Assembly: GCA_030522415.1 (NCBI GenBank)
Contig: CM060121.1
Location: 13,348,055-13,412,054 of the forward strand
Length of the DNA stretch: 64,000 nucleotides
DNA from: Channallabes apus
Taxonomy: Eukaryota > Chordata > Actinopteri > Siluriformes > Clariidae
Direction of reading: 5' to 3'
The position numbers were made by a program, and so were the translations under genes. The notes under the pieces were generated by a model. The model did no database searches, was not told where the DNA came from, and saw nothing but the letters and a program-made list of their open reading frames with translations. Positions 30,844 to 42,370 of the stretch are shown in pieces. The number at the start of each line of letters is the position of its first letter. The first letter of the stretch is position 1.

Positions 30844-33596
30844 TTAGTCCTGTGTGGAGGTGTGATTGAGAGACCTTATCGCCTGCGGGAAGAAGCTCCT
30901 CCTCAGCCTCTCTGTGTTGGCCTTTAGGGAGCGGAATCGCTTCCCAGACCGCAACAAAGAGAACAGTCCATTACTGGGGTGACTGAGGACCTTCATGATC
31001 TTCCTGGCCTTAGTCCAGCACCGCTTGCTGTAGATCAAGTGCAGGTCAGGGAGCTCAGTGCGGATGATGCGCTCGGCTGATCGCACCACCCTCTGTAGAG
31101 CTCGTCTGTCCTGCATGGTGCTGTTCCCGAACCAGGTCGTGATGTTTCCCGTCAGGATGCTCTCTATGGTGCAGGAGTAGAAGTTCCTGAGCACCCTGGA
31201 GGGCAGTCTAAAGTCTCTCAAGCGTCTGAGGTGGTAGAGACGCTGCCGGGCTTTTTTCACCACGGTGTTGATGTGACAGGACCATGACAGGTCCTGCGTG
31301 ATGTGAACACCGAGGTATCTGAAGCTGTCCACTCTCTCCACTGGGCTCCTGTTGATGACGGGGGTCTGGTAGTTCCTCTCCTGCTTTGTACTAAAGTCCA
31401 CTATCAGCTCCTTTGTCTTACTGACGTTCAGGAGGAGATTGTTCCTCTGGCACCAGTTCTCCAGATTTCCAATCTCCTCTAGGTAGTCCGACTCATCATT
31501 GTTGGTGATCAGTCCGACCACGACGGTGTCGTCAGCAAACTTGATGATGGAGGTGGAGTTGGTAGTGGCCACGCAGTCGTGGGTGTACTGTACAAAGAGT
31601 ACAGCAGGGGGCTCAGAACACAACCCTGGGGGGTTCCAGTGCTGAGAGTGAGTGTAGCTGAGACATGTCCGCCCATCCTTACTGCCTGTGGTCTGCCAGT
31701 CAGAAAATTGGAGATCCACTGACATATAGATGAGCTCAGTCCCAGGTGCTCCAGCTTGGTGGTGAGTGTGGAGGGAATTATGGTATTAAAAGCAGAGCTG
31801 TAGTCGATGAAGAGCATTTTAACATAATTCCCTTTCCTAGTGTCCAGGTGAGTGAGTGATGTGTGGAGGAGATGAGAGATTGCATCGTCTGTGGAGCGGT
31901 TCTGACGGTATGCAAACTGTAGTGGGTCCAGTGTGTCGGGTAGTGAAGAAATGATGAAGTCTCTGATAAGGCGTTCAAAGCACTTCATCACTACTGAGGT
32001 GAGGGCTACAGGGCGATAGTCATTGAGGGAAGGAGGATGTGGTTTCTTAGGGACAGGAACAATCATGGACTCTTTGAAGCACGTGGGGATCACCGACTGA
32101 GATAAGGAGATGTTGAATATCTCAGTGAACACAGGTGCTAGCTGGTCTGCGCAGGATCTGAGGATACGGCCTGAGATGCCGTCTGGTCCTGCTGCTTTCC
32201 TGGTGTTCACTCTCTTGAAGGCTCTCCTCACGTCGTGCTCGGAGATGATGAGCGCGTTCCCGGTGCTGGCAGTGTCTTCCTGTCTGCAGCCGTTAGCGCC
32301 GCTAGCATTAGCGCCGTTAGCATTAGCACCGTTAGCATTAGCATCGCTAGCATCTTTAGCTGCAGCCTCGAAGCGAGCATAGAAGGTGTTGAGCTCGTCT
32401 GCCAGAGTCGCGTCCGCGTTCGTCATACCGGATGTTGGTGCTTTATAGTCCGTTATTGTCCTTAGTCCCTGCCACAGGCTCCTAGAGTCACTCTGATGAA
32501 GCTGTGACTCTAGTTTTCTCCCGTAGCGCTGCTTCGCCTCTTTCACCGCCTTCCGCACGTTGTATGACGCAGCCTTGTACGGTTCCATGTCCCCCGACGC
32601 AAGTCCCGTGTTGTAGGCAGCGGTGCGAGATCTCAGAGCGTCGCGGATGGTTTTATCCACCCACGGCTTCTGGTTGGGAAACGTTCTGATAGTCTTTTTC
32701 TCCACCGTATCGTCTACTAGCTTCCCAATAAATCCCACAACCGCTTCCGTAAACACGCTGACGTCAACATCGGAGCTGTTTCTGAACATGTCCCAGTCTG
32801 CGTCATCGAGTGCGTCCTGTAACGCGGCCACAGATTGGTCCGTCCAGCGCGCGACCTCCCTCTGAACCGGAACTTCCTGTTTCAGCCTTTGTTTATATTT
32901 TGGCATGAGGAAGATGGCGGCGTGGTCGGATTTACCAAACGCTGGACGAGATTGCGCCTTGTAACCATCTTTGACCGTGGTATAACAATGGTCCAGTGTC
33001 CTTTCGCCCCTGGTGGGGCAGGTGATGTGCTGATAAAAGTTCGGCGCTGCGCGTTTGAGTTTGGCACTATTAAAATCCCCCGCCACAATGAGCGCAGCGT
33101 CCCGGTGTTGTGTCTGGTGCTGTGTGAGTGCCTCATGCAGCTCGCATAAGGCAGTTTCAGTGTCCGCTTGTGGTGGTATGTAAACGGCACTGATTATGAC
33201 CAATGTGAACTCCCGTGGAAGATAAAAAGGACGACACATGATGGACAGTAGTTCCAGGTTTGGTGTGCAGGAGCGTGTAAGAGGAACAACGCTCGCACTG
33301 TTGCACCAGCTGTTGTTCACCATTAAGCACACGCCGCCTCCCCTTGACTTCCCCGAGTCCCGCGTCCTGTCCATGCGGTGAACCGAGAAAAACTCGGCTG
33401 GTTGTATGGCGTGGTCTGGCACCGCTGGGTTCAGCCATGTCTCGGTGAAGCAGAAAAGGTTGCAGTCCCGAATGTCTCTCTGGAACTTTATCCTGGCCCT
33501 GAGGTCATCAAGTTTGTTAGCCAGTGACTGGACGTTGGCGAGCAGGATGCTAGGCAGAGGTGTGCGGTGTGCACGGGCTCTGAGCCGGTTCCTCAC
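30844..33596 (-). pseudogene. LINE ORF2-type protein: endonuclease plus reverse transcriptase, one frameshift
   Basis: The frame opens upstream, to about 33815, without an in-frame ATG; 33596 is a GTG. Endonuclease motifs: LLANVQSL, FTETWL, VAGDFNSA and KSDHAAI. Reverse transcriptase motifs: NDYRPVALTS, FAYRQNRSTDDA, LFIDYSSAFNTI, GTPQGCVLSPLLYSLY, then KFADDTVVVGLI in the next frame. The switch occurs at 31585-31591, where an extra CTGTA (plus strand) sits in GTACTGTAC. Taking those five bases away makes 30844-33596 one frame with 915 sense codons. An Ala-Asn-Gly repeat (DANANGANANGANASGANG) lies between endonuclease and RT, encoded at 32285-32350. The protein would nick target DNA and copy its own RNA. 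Confidence 0.9.
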
Positions 33597-33682
33597 TCCA
33601 GCTCGTCTCCCTCGAGGCCTCCGCTTCGCGTCGCGTCCATTGTTCTCCCTCAGGATCTCACTCGGCCAGCTCGGATCCGGAG

Positions 33683-33865
33683 TTAAAAACGTCGAATTGT
33701 GAGTACATTGTATACCAATAGAAACAAGAGTGTCTCTATCATACCTGATGTACTCAATGGTGGTGATTTTGCCGATTTTAAAACACTGAAAACTAACTTA
33801 AATAACAAAAACAAAGAAAAGGTGGTCGGAGCAGTTGTGACGGCAGCCGACCTCACCGGCGCCAT
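33683..33865 (-). CDS. Short 5' ORF of the LINE, overlapping frame
   Basis: The 60-codon frame starts at an ATG inside the CCAAGATGGC box (MAPVRSAAVTTAP...) and ends TAA at 33683-33685, one frame off from the main ORF, which is already open here. It is hydrophobic with no known domain. It could be an upstream ORF in the leader or the displaced N-terminus of the main protein after a one-base change. I cannot tell which. Confidence 0.35.
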   Translation of the reverse strand: MAPVRSAAVTTAPTTFSLFLLFKLVFSVLKSAKSPPLSTSGMIETLLFLLVYNVLTIRRF

Positions 33866-33870
33866 CTTGG
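33861..33870 (-). promoter_or_regulatory. YY1-like box at the LINE 5' end
   Basis: The minus strand reads CCAAGATGGC, which matches the CAAGATGGC core bound by YY1. A YY1 site near the 5' end is known from mammalian L1, where it positions transcription starts. Its use here is inferred from position only. Confidence 0.45.
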
Positions 33871-33880
33871 AAACTCTTTT

Positions 33881-35177
33881 GCAAAATCCAACAACTTAAA
33901 TTTACAGCACCTCAGATTAGAGCTGTTATGATTCTGAGATGTGAAACCGTATCTCAGTATTAACTGTATAAAGGTAAATATTGCATATTTTGGATGCATG
34001 CCTTCATCATTGTTCCATGATGTAGAAAGAACAATCACTGAATTAAAAGGTGTGTCCAATCCTTTGATTGGTACTATGCTGAGATTTTCTTACTTCCATG
34101 CAAATGATGTTTTGTGCCAACAGTACTGCAGATTAGAACAGTACACCACCTGTCTGGTCTCAGCTAAATCTTGCTGTAAGTCCTTGTTGTCAGGATTTTT
34201 GCATTTCCTTTCTGCCCAGCAAAAGCTTAAGAGTCCTCTTAGTATTTCAGATCTTGCCTTGGCTTACTTACTGATATTTCTTTTTATATCCTTCCTATAA
34301 CTGCTGTTTATAACATTTCTTTGCTTTGTAGGAATTAATTAACCTTACTTTCTGACCCGTAGCAGGTTAGAGAAGTGCATGGTTGAGTATTAGCACAATA
34401 TTTGAAAAGTTAGAGAATGTATTATGCCTTGGAATTGTTATTCCTAATGTCAGTCCTTGACCTGAATAATGAGGCCCAGTGAGTTACAGTACACATCCTG
34501 TTTTTCTATTCTAACTGTGTAGCAACATTTGCAGAAAAATGGGAATTTTTAAGACATATTTTGCAACAATAGTTGCCATTTCTTTAGCTTTTATTTCTTT
34601 ATGCATTCATGTTTGCATAAAACAGTATGTAAACATTTTATTTAGTGGTTGTGATGAATTGTAATAAAAGGTTTTTGTCATTTGTCATATCTTTAAACAT
34701 ATCTGAAAGTGATTCAAACTGACCTTGGAATTTCACCATTTACATTTCCTCAGGTTTCTTTTTCTTTTTCAGGTGTATTGCTTTATGAACGTCTTATGAA
34801 ATCTGTTGAAATATTCCAATAAACCAACACTTTTTTTGACCATCAAATGTCATTGACCCGGAGTGCCATAATTAACAGAGTACCGCTAGATTAATGATAT
34901 CTTTGCATTAAATTCAGGCACATATCATGTGTTTATCTTTTGTCTCATTGTTTGTTCATTTTGTGCTATTTTAAACAAAGCAAATTAGCACCCCACTTTG
35001 CATTTTAATCCAACAAATACAGCAGCCTCCCCAAGGTCTGTGTTTATTTAGCCAGGATGTCTTGTGCCTGCAGTGGCAATCATGTTGAATCATCAATTTG
35101 TCTGAAATGAGCTGATAATGGAAAAGAGAGGTGTGGTATCACTGCTAAGAAATAATATGGATGTGTTGATATTCATT
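33881..35177. other. Intergenic DNA
   Basis: 33905-34010 is the partner of the dispersed repeat at 19010-19135. Otherwise AT-rich, no coding frame, one TACAGTA (34485). Confidence 0.5.
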
Positions 35178-35285
35178 GATTCATTTTCAGTAACAACTCT
35201 ATCCAGGCCAGGGCCGCGGTGGATCCATAAACTATACCAGGAACACTGGATGGCAATGGACCAATGGATGGCAACGTGCACACAG
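35178..35285 (-). repeat. SINE family A, tail-end fragment
   Basis: GATTCATTTTCAGTAAC...CAGGGCCGCGGTGGATCC...CCAGGAACACTGG follows the tail half of the SINE copies elsewhere in the window, diverged and truncated. Confidence 0.55.
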
Positions 35286-35896
35286 CACTGAGTGCTGACC
35301 TGAAATTTATTATATGCATTAATAGAATTAACAGTAAGCAAATAAAACATATATATATATAATATGTAAAAAAAATTACATATGGCCAGTTTTAAAAGAA
35401 GATGGTTGTGTGTTATTTGCATTTTGCATTAATCCCTGTAGACCTCACTGGTTTCTACATTCAAGGGATCGCTGCTCTCCTAATGTTTTGATATATGCAA
35501 TAACAGGTTTTCTATAGGGTTAATGCCATTTGATGACCTTGTGCTGTGTTCAGAATGCTACTCTATTACCTACATTGAAAAATTGGAAACTATATATAAA
35601 AAAAAGTATTGCATTCTGGAATAGAATAGAATACGTTTGAACTGACTGCTTTCCTTTTTAAAAACTTTCATAAAAGGAATTTCTGAAATTCATCAGTAAA
35701 ATGAGTGTTGATATTTTTTCATCATGTGCATTATATTACTGGAATGTTTACAAATACATTCATTTTGCAAACGGGCAGTAATAACCAAAATGGCAAGTCA
35801 GGAGAGCTACAGTACAAATAGATATACACTGGACTAGGCAAAGTCTACAAACTAGCAACAGAAAACCAGATCAGAACAAATAACAGGAAAACAAAC

Positions 35897-36116
35897 TTCT
35901 TTTCTTTCGGCTGTTTCCTTGCAGGAGTTGTCAAACCGAATCATCTGCCTCCATCTAACCCTATCCTCTGCATCATCTTCTCTCACACCAACTAACTTCA
36001 TGTCCTCTCTCATTGCATCCATAAATCTCCTCTTTGGTCTTCCTCTAGACCTCCTGCCTGGCAGTTTCAACTTCAGCATCCTTCCCAATAAGCTCAGCAT
36101 CCTTCTACCAATATGC
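35897..36116 (-). mobile_element. 5'-truncated RTE-like LINE tail with perfect 19-bp target duplication
   Basis: The 220-bp insert is bounded by aaataacaggaaaacaaac at 35878-35896 and 36117-36135. The minus strand encodes the C-terminal tail of a LINE polyprotein (RRSRGRPKRRFMDAMREDM, then EDDAEDRVRWRQMIRFD), a signature seen after the RT domain in fish RTE-like elements. No RT motif remains because the insertion is truncated. The perfect duplication says it is young. Confidence 0.85.
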
Positions 36117-36135
36117 AAATAACAGGAAAACAAAC

Positions 36136-37436
36136 ATCTCAGTAAATACTTTGCTGGGAGCCAATGAAACACAAATGTCTAAATATTAGGGTAATAAGAA
36201 GAGACAATTGGAAACTGCCAAATACAGTATTGACAGGGCAAATGACCAATTACTAGTGGGATAGAGTACAAAAACCAAAACAAACACATGTGGATGAATC
36301 TCAATAAGCAACAAGTTATGTGGAAGTCTCTTCTGTTGTGGTGTCAGTACAGTATCATGCGTGCTCGTACAGCATGAAGCTGACACGCCAAACCCGATTC
36401 CTGGTACTCTGGAAACATGTTAAGGATGCCAGCTTGACACCATTGAAGCTAAAGTGTAGCGCAAGCATGAAACTGTTGAAGCCAGGGTTGGGCGCAAACA
36501 GGACATCAGTGAAGCTGGGGTGCGGAGGAGACTTGAAATAAGCGAGGAACCTTGAGAGCGTTGCCAGCAAGTCTCACAAGTTTTATGAGATTTTTTGGAG
36601 CTATTTAATCATAGTCATATAGCATTTAGTTGACAGAGTAAAATTATGGAAGCTGATTGGCCTTCAAAACAGTGTTCCTTTCTCAACAGTGATAGAACCT
36701 TTTAGAACCAAATTAGAGACTTTAAGACAGAATCTTTTTTCAAATATTAAGGTTAATAAAATGCAAACTGACCATAAGCACATATAAAATGTTAAAAGCT
36801 TTTCAGAGGAAGGGTTTCATATAAATAAGCGTTTTTTTAAACATACAAACCATTATTGTAAAGTTTAGCATTTTTGTAGATGAATAGATGAGTCACTTGG
36901 ACTGTCTGCTGTGATTTGATAAGCTGGCTGACAAAGTCTCTTGGAGAGACAAAGTCTAACATGGAAACACATTGTCTGTCAGAAAGGCCTTTATGTATTA
37001 ACAGCAAAACAGGTTTTATAAGTTTGGCCAAATATCTTGTGCAGTACATCTGTTACTACAGAGAACATAAACCATTGTAACATGACCTGGAAAACTCCTA
37101 AAGAACAAAGAGTTGAAGTTGTATAAATGTCTGTTCAGAGATGAGAGAGAGAGAAACTTAGCACGTTAACCTTGGAAAAAGAAAATTGATGACCTCAGTG
37201 GTTCTCCTTCAAACAGAACTTGATCATTATCAATAGGCTGAGTCCAATATCTATCTACAGACATTTGAATTATTGTTTGGAGTTTTTAGATACCATTGAC
37301 TCATGATTGCATTAATTAGCATTTTATAAGCTTTGGGTGAAAAAGGCTTTCCTAATGGACCTCCATAAAATGACCCAACAACTTTTGACGTTATTCGCAA
37401 TTTTTAATGCTTCATTGTGCAAACTATAATACTCAT
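36136..37436. other. Intergenic DNA with one dispersed repeat
   Basis: 36640-36800 is related to 47255-47470 (GCTGATTGGCC, GATAGAACCTT, AGAACCAAATTA, AAAATGTTAA). The family is unidentified. Two TACAGTA (36223, 36348) lie upstream. No coding frame. Confidence 0.5.
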
Positions 37437-37660
37437 TGTTGTTGTCAGTCATTCGGCTGCTCCCGTTGAGGAATCGCCACAGCAGACCAACTTATTTGCA
37501 CAACAACTCGGCACAGGTTTTACACCGGATGCCCTTCCTGACGCAACCCTCCCATTTAATCCGGACTTGGGACTGGCACTGCATCCAATGGCCGGGGTTT
37601 GGGCATTTGCTGGGAATTGAACCCCAGGTTTTATGCGAGAAATACCATGCTTATTATAAA
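37437..37660 (-). repeat. tRNA-like SINE (family B), antisense
   Basis: On the minus strand it has a head ending GGGGTTCAATTCCC (B-box like), a body containing CAGGAAGGGCATCCGG, and a tail AGCAGCCGAATGACTGACAAC. A plus-strand relative is at 42209-42370. Confidence 0.7.
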
Positions 37661-38683
37661 TATTAAAACAGATCATTGTTTTTTCTGTATGTGAGTAGGT
37701 TTGCATGCGTGTACAGTATATAGCTTCACTTCTAATAGATCATATGCAATATTAGCTGGTATGATTAAAAAGTTAGCCGTTTTAATTGATTAAATTAATT
37801 TAATTTATAGCCAGTCTACTTACTTGCATGTTTTTAGTCAGTGAGAGGAATCCTGGAGGAGATCCTGGAAGAATCTCATGCAACCACATGGAGTACAGTA
37901 GAGGCAAAACTACAAACAAGCATTAACCATCACGAACCTATGCTTGTTCCTAGTTAAATGACAAGCAGATGCAAATGAAGGACAAATGACAGGATAGCAA
38001 TGGATGTGTAGAACTACTTTGGGAACTACTTTGAACTCTAACAAAAGCGGACAGCGCAGATGTTGTGTTTCAGTTATCAGAGTACAAGCGGTTACTTGTC
38101 ATCTGGACAAAACAAATTAGCTTGAGCTTGCTAAGGAAAATGAATGTAAATAGTTGATACAGTAGTTGAAACCCTGAGAGCACACATATGTCTTGCTGAT
38201 TTTAGTGTCCTATTTGTAATGTGAGACAAGCATTGGTTTTCCAATTTCTAGTGCTTCATTTTTCCAGCTTATCGAATATCTCAACTAAATAGACTTTGGA
38301 TCTGCCCACTACCGCACATATCTGTTTGGGGAGGTGGATTTACACTTCTGCATTGAGCCTACACAGAGAAACTACTGGTAGGTTATACTTGTGTGTTGGT
38401 ACTGTATGTCTGTACTGTACTGTATGTCTGTACTGTATGTCTGTAAGTAGACAGTCCTACTGTACCTTTAGTTGCTGGTGGGCCACTGTGCTGAGTCTCT
38501 TTGCCACTCTCTGGCAAGTGTATTTAAAAATTCTTATGAATTCACTATTTTCTTTCAAATAAAACTGTAATAAACAAGTATTTCTGTACTACTCCCCGAT
38601 CTTGTAACCCAAGAGATGGAAGGATGGTGACTTACAGTAAGTTTGTTTCAGGTAAGGTTGTATTTGAGGAAAATTGGCAAAAA

Positions 38684-38686
<3 letters not shown>
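37661..38686. other. Intergenic DNA with a cluster of TACTGTA heptamers
   Basis: 38400-38464 contains five TACTGTA heptamers in 65 bp, two overlapping. No gene recognised. Confidence 0.6.

Positions 38687-38730
<44 letters not shown>
38687..38730. repeat. (TA)n tract, left part, split by Tc1
   Basis: About 40 bp of alternating TA ends exactly where the Tc1 element begins. A second (TA)n tract starts exactly where the element ends (40356-40388). Confidence 0.95.
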
Positions 38731-38734
<4 letters not shown>

Positions 38735-40352
38735 GGTGTGAAAAACTATTTGCCCCCATCCTGATTTCTTATTCTTTTGCATGTTTGTCACACTTAAATG
38801 TTTCTGCTCATCAAAAACCGTTAACTATTAGTCAAAGATAACATAAGTGAACACAAAATGCAGTTTTTAAATGAAGGTTTACGTTATTAAGGGAGAAAAA
38901 AAAACTCCAAATCTACATGGCCCTGTGTGAAAAAGTGATTGCCCCCCTTGTTAAAAAAATAACTTAACTTTGGTTTATCACACCTGAGTTCAATTTCTGT
39001 AGTCACCCCCAGGCCTGATTACTGCCACACCTGTTTCAATCAAAAAATCACTTAAATAAGAGCTACCTGACACAGAGAAGTAGACCAAAAGCACCTCAAA
39101 AGCTAGACATCATGCCAAGATCCAAAGAAATTCAGGAACAAATGAGAACAAAAGTAATTGAGATCTATCAGTCTGGTAAAGGTTATAAAGCCATTTCTAA
39201 AGCTTTGGGACTCCAGTGAACCACAGTGAGAGCCATTATCCACAAATGGCAAAAACATGGAACAGTGGTGAACCTTCCCAGGAGTGGCCAGCCGACCAAA
39301 ATTACCCCAAGAGCGCAGAGACAACTCATCCGAGAGGCCACAAAAGACCCTAAAAGGCATCTAAAGAAATGGAGACCTCACTTGCCTCAATTAAGGTCAC
39401 TGTTCACGACTCCACCATAAGAAAGAGACTGGGCAAAAACGGCCTGCATGGCAGATTTCCAAGGCGCAAACCACTTTTAAGCAAAAAGAACATGAAGGCT
39501 CGTCTCAATTTTGCTAAAAAAACATCTCAATGATTGCCAAGACTTTGGGGAAAATACCTTGTGGACCGACGAGACAAAAGTTGAACTTTTTGGAAGGTGC
39601 GTGTCCCGTTACATCTGGCGTAAAAGTAACACAGCATTTCAGAAAAAGAACATCATACCAACAGTAAAATATGGTGATGGTAGTGTGATGGTCTGGGGTT
39701 GTTTTGCTGCTTCAGGACCTGGAAGGCTTGCTGTGATAGATGGAACCATGAATTCTACTGTCTACCAAAAAATCCTGAAGGAGAATGTCCGGCCATCTGT
39801 TCATCAACTCAAGCTGAAGCGATCTTGGGTGCTGCAGCAGGACAATGACCCAAAACACATCAGCAAATCCACCTCTGAATGGCTGAAGAAAAACAAAATG
39901 AAGACTTTGGAGTGGCCTAGTCAAAGTCCTGACCTGAATCCTATTGAGATGTTGTGGCATGACCTTAAAAAGGCGGTTCATGCTAGAAAACCCTCAAATA
40001 AAGCTGAATTACAACAATTCTGCAAAGATGAGTGGGCCAAAATTCCTCCAGAGCGCTGTAAAAGACTCGTTGCAAGTTATCGCAAACACTTGATTGCAGT
40101 TATTGCTGCTAAGGGTGGCCCAACCAGTTATTAGATTCAGGGGGCAGTTACTTTTTCACACAGGGCCATGTAGGTTTGGATTTTTTTTCTCCCTAAATAA
40201 TAAAACCCCTCATTTAAAAACTGCATTTTGTGTTTACTTGTGTTATCTTTGACTAATAGTTAAATGTGTTTGATGATCAGAAACATTTTGTGTGACAAAC
40301 ATGCAAAAGAATAAGGGGCAATCAGGAGGGGGGCAAATAGTTTTTCACACCA

Positions 40353-40355
<3 letters not shown>
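38731..40355 (+). mobile_element. Tc1 element inserted in a (TA)n microsatellite
   Basis: The left end reads AAGTGGTGTGAAAAACTATT (first base changed from the C seen at the other end) and the right end AATAGTTTTTCACACCACTG. Inverted repeats are about 200 bp with inner partners (AAAGATAACATAAGTGAACAC near 38835; GTGTTATCTTTG near 40240). Both flanks are TA repeats, so the target duplication cannot be distinguished. 1625 bp, transposase at 39112-40134. One of the least decayed transposons here. Confidence 0.95.
39112..40134 (+). pseudogene. Tc1 transposase, nearly complete, three lesions
   Basis: It starts MPRSKEIQEQMRTKVIEIYQ with a helix-turn-helix (GYKAISKALG ... TTVRAIIHKW) and a basic hook (PRSGQPTK). 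The catalytic part has LWTDETKVELF, VWGCFAASGPG, LQQDNDPKH and SPDLNPIEMLW, so all three acidic residues are present, ending GGPTSY. Lesions: TGA at 39217-39219 in the first helix-turn-helix, loss of one base near 39358, and gain of one A in the run near 39517, which restores the original frame. The catalytic domain from 39511 on is uninterrupted. The product would act in the nucleus at the terminal repeats. Confidence 0.93.
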
Positions 40356-40405
<50 letters not shown>

Positions 40406-40412
40406 TTTTTTT
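40356..40412. repeat. (TA)n tract and T-run right of Tc1
   Basis: Right-hand part of the microsatellite split by the Tc1 element, followed by about 25 T. Confidence 0.9.
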
Positions 40413-42208
40413 TATTCTGTGGCAGTTAATAAAGTTGCTAGTAAGTCAAGACTGGGTGCGGCATAGCACTGGTCAAGAGCACAGATGCTGGCTTACTACC
40501 AACTTTTTTTTTTTACTGTCGCTAGCTAGTAATCTGACTAAACGAAACAGTTAAAAAGATTTCATTCAAGGTGGTGAATTGACTTAAAGTAATGTGCTCA
40601 TTACTTTTTCCCCCTCCCTCTTGCAATCTGTAAAGAAGAGAAACTTCGTAGAGAAGATTCGTACTGTATATTGTAGCTGTAGCTGTATATTGTTCCTTTG
40701 TTTACTACTGTCTGTGTTGCTTCTTGTGATGACGTTCATGATGTCTGAAGTTCTTGTACTGTAAATTCCATTCAGTCCGACAAGTTTAAGTTTCTTAACT
40801 TAAAACCTTTCTTTATTATACACACAAGAAATTAGGAAGCTATTTTGGCAGGACAGTATACTTTTCATGTCAGATAGTAAAATATTTGCAGTCTAAAGGT
40901 CTGACTGAAATAAATAAAAGGAATAATTAACAAAGCCTATCTGCACCGCGGCCAGACGCTCCACCTTTAATTCCTCAGCCAAACTTCGTCCGGTGGGCTT
41001 TTTCGATTTAACCCTTACATACTGTACATACTATTCGGGTCAAATTTTATCTGTTTTGACATTTTAAAGCAATAATACACCCTGAATAAAAAGTTTTTTT
41101 AATGAATCTGATGACTTTTTCCAAAGTGACTCTAAATACAGAAATATTGATATATTTTTTTTATTATACTTTTGTACAGGTGATACAATTTTTTGTACAT
41201 TGAGGCTTTTCTGGGTCAGAATATGACCCATACTGTATGTATTACATTAAATTTACCAGTGTGTGTGTAAAATATGTGTGAATATATTGGTAGAAGATGC
41301 TTAGATGCTAAGGTTGCTAGGATGCTCTGTAAACAAGATTAAGCGGTATAGATGATGATGTATTTTATGTGACTTGTGTCCAGTACCACCCATAATGCAG
41401 ATTATTGCAGTTCTTTCACATTGCCATTGTCCAGTATTGGTTTTCTTCCTGAAAAGTTTCTAAATACTGAGAATTTCTCTCGCAAGGATTATCCATTAAA
41501 CTGGTTGGTTTTGCTCAGTAAATAATTTGAACATAAATATTTGATAAACATTAACTTATACAGTATATCAAAATGAAGTGGTCTACAAAGTCGATATATG
41601 CAGAGCAGTACTTGGCTCAGTGAAATGAGTGAACCTGTGGCTTTAACAGATCAGTGGCTTTGGATTAGGCTGTCCTAGAACTCATTAAAGTTTAATGGAG
41701 CATAATATTTCAGACCTCTCCTTCAACATAATGTGTGAGAGCTGCAGGGCCACCACAGAATACTCTTCTCCTGTTTGCTTTGCCTGGACTGTGACTGAGC
41801 ACTATAATTTTGGCCTTCAGCTGATTTTTCTCTCCATTACAACAAACATCTGTTAAAGCTTGGGTCTTTTGCTATATGTGGTTGAACATTGTGGAAAAAG
41901 GCACAAAGATTATAAGTAAATGCTGATTTTGTTGGGTGATTCATTCAATGTTATTCCAATTTTATCAAAGTAATTCAAATTTTCAAAAATAACACTGAAA
42001 CAACATTATGTTTTGGGTGGATGATACAGAATTATAGAATGATTATATAATTATAACTATATGCAATGTCATACACCATTAGGGTTTCTGTTGGGTAACT
42101 TGTTCATACGAGAGGATAATGAGAAGTAGCAATGTTTTTAGGAAATCATTTCTATCTAGCATGTTGGGGGAAATTATGGATAGTACCAGTTTGATCATTC
42201 TAGCGTGA
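40413..42208. other. Intergenic DNA, nothing recognised
   Basis: AT-rich, no coding frame. Five TACWGTA heptamers (40662, 40757, 41020, 41231, 41559). Confidence 0.5.
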
Positions 42209-42370
42209 TTTGGTAATTCAGTGGTAGATTTCTTGCTTGACATGCAGAAGGCTAAGGTTAATTTCCCACTCAATGCCCAAATCCCAACCACTTGGTGCAA
42301 TGCTGGTTCCAAGGATGGTCCACTATGGTGAACCCTCGATGGGAGCAGCCAGAAGACTAACAACAACTAG
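42209..42370 (+). repeat. SINE family B, degraded copy
   Basis: TCAGTGGTAGATTTCTTGC near 42220 is a tRNA-like A-box segment and ACATGCAGAAGGC follows. The tail GGAGCAGCCAGAAGACTAAC at 42342 matches the family tail at 37437. Confidence 0.55.

Larger units (their letters stand above)
30457..33880 (-). mobile_element. Non-LTR retrotransposon (CR1/L2 group), nearly full length
   Basis: On the minus strand: 5' end near 33880 with CCAAGATGGC (33861-33870), an ORF with apurinic-type endonuclease and reverse transcriptase, and a 3' untranslated region of about 390 bp (30457-30843) rich in short repeats (TTTATTTGTCACATACACAG on the plus strand). No target duplication could be fixed. This is the most complete LINE in the window. 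Its main coding lesion is a 5-bp insertion at 31585-31591. Confidence 0.85.

Noticed and set aside
31509..31725. Overlap of the two LINE frames as a programmed frameshift
   Set aside because: Protein similarity switches at one point where a 5-bp CTGTA is extra; the overlap further on is incidental.
32110..33702. Plus-strand frames over the LINE (for example 32835-33149, 33406-33702)
   Set aside because: Antisense shadows of the LINE ORF.
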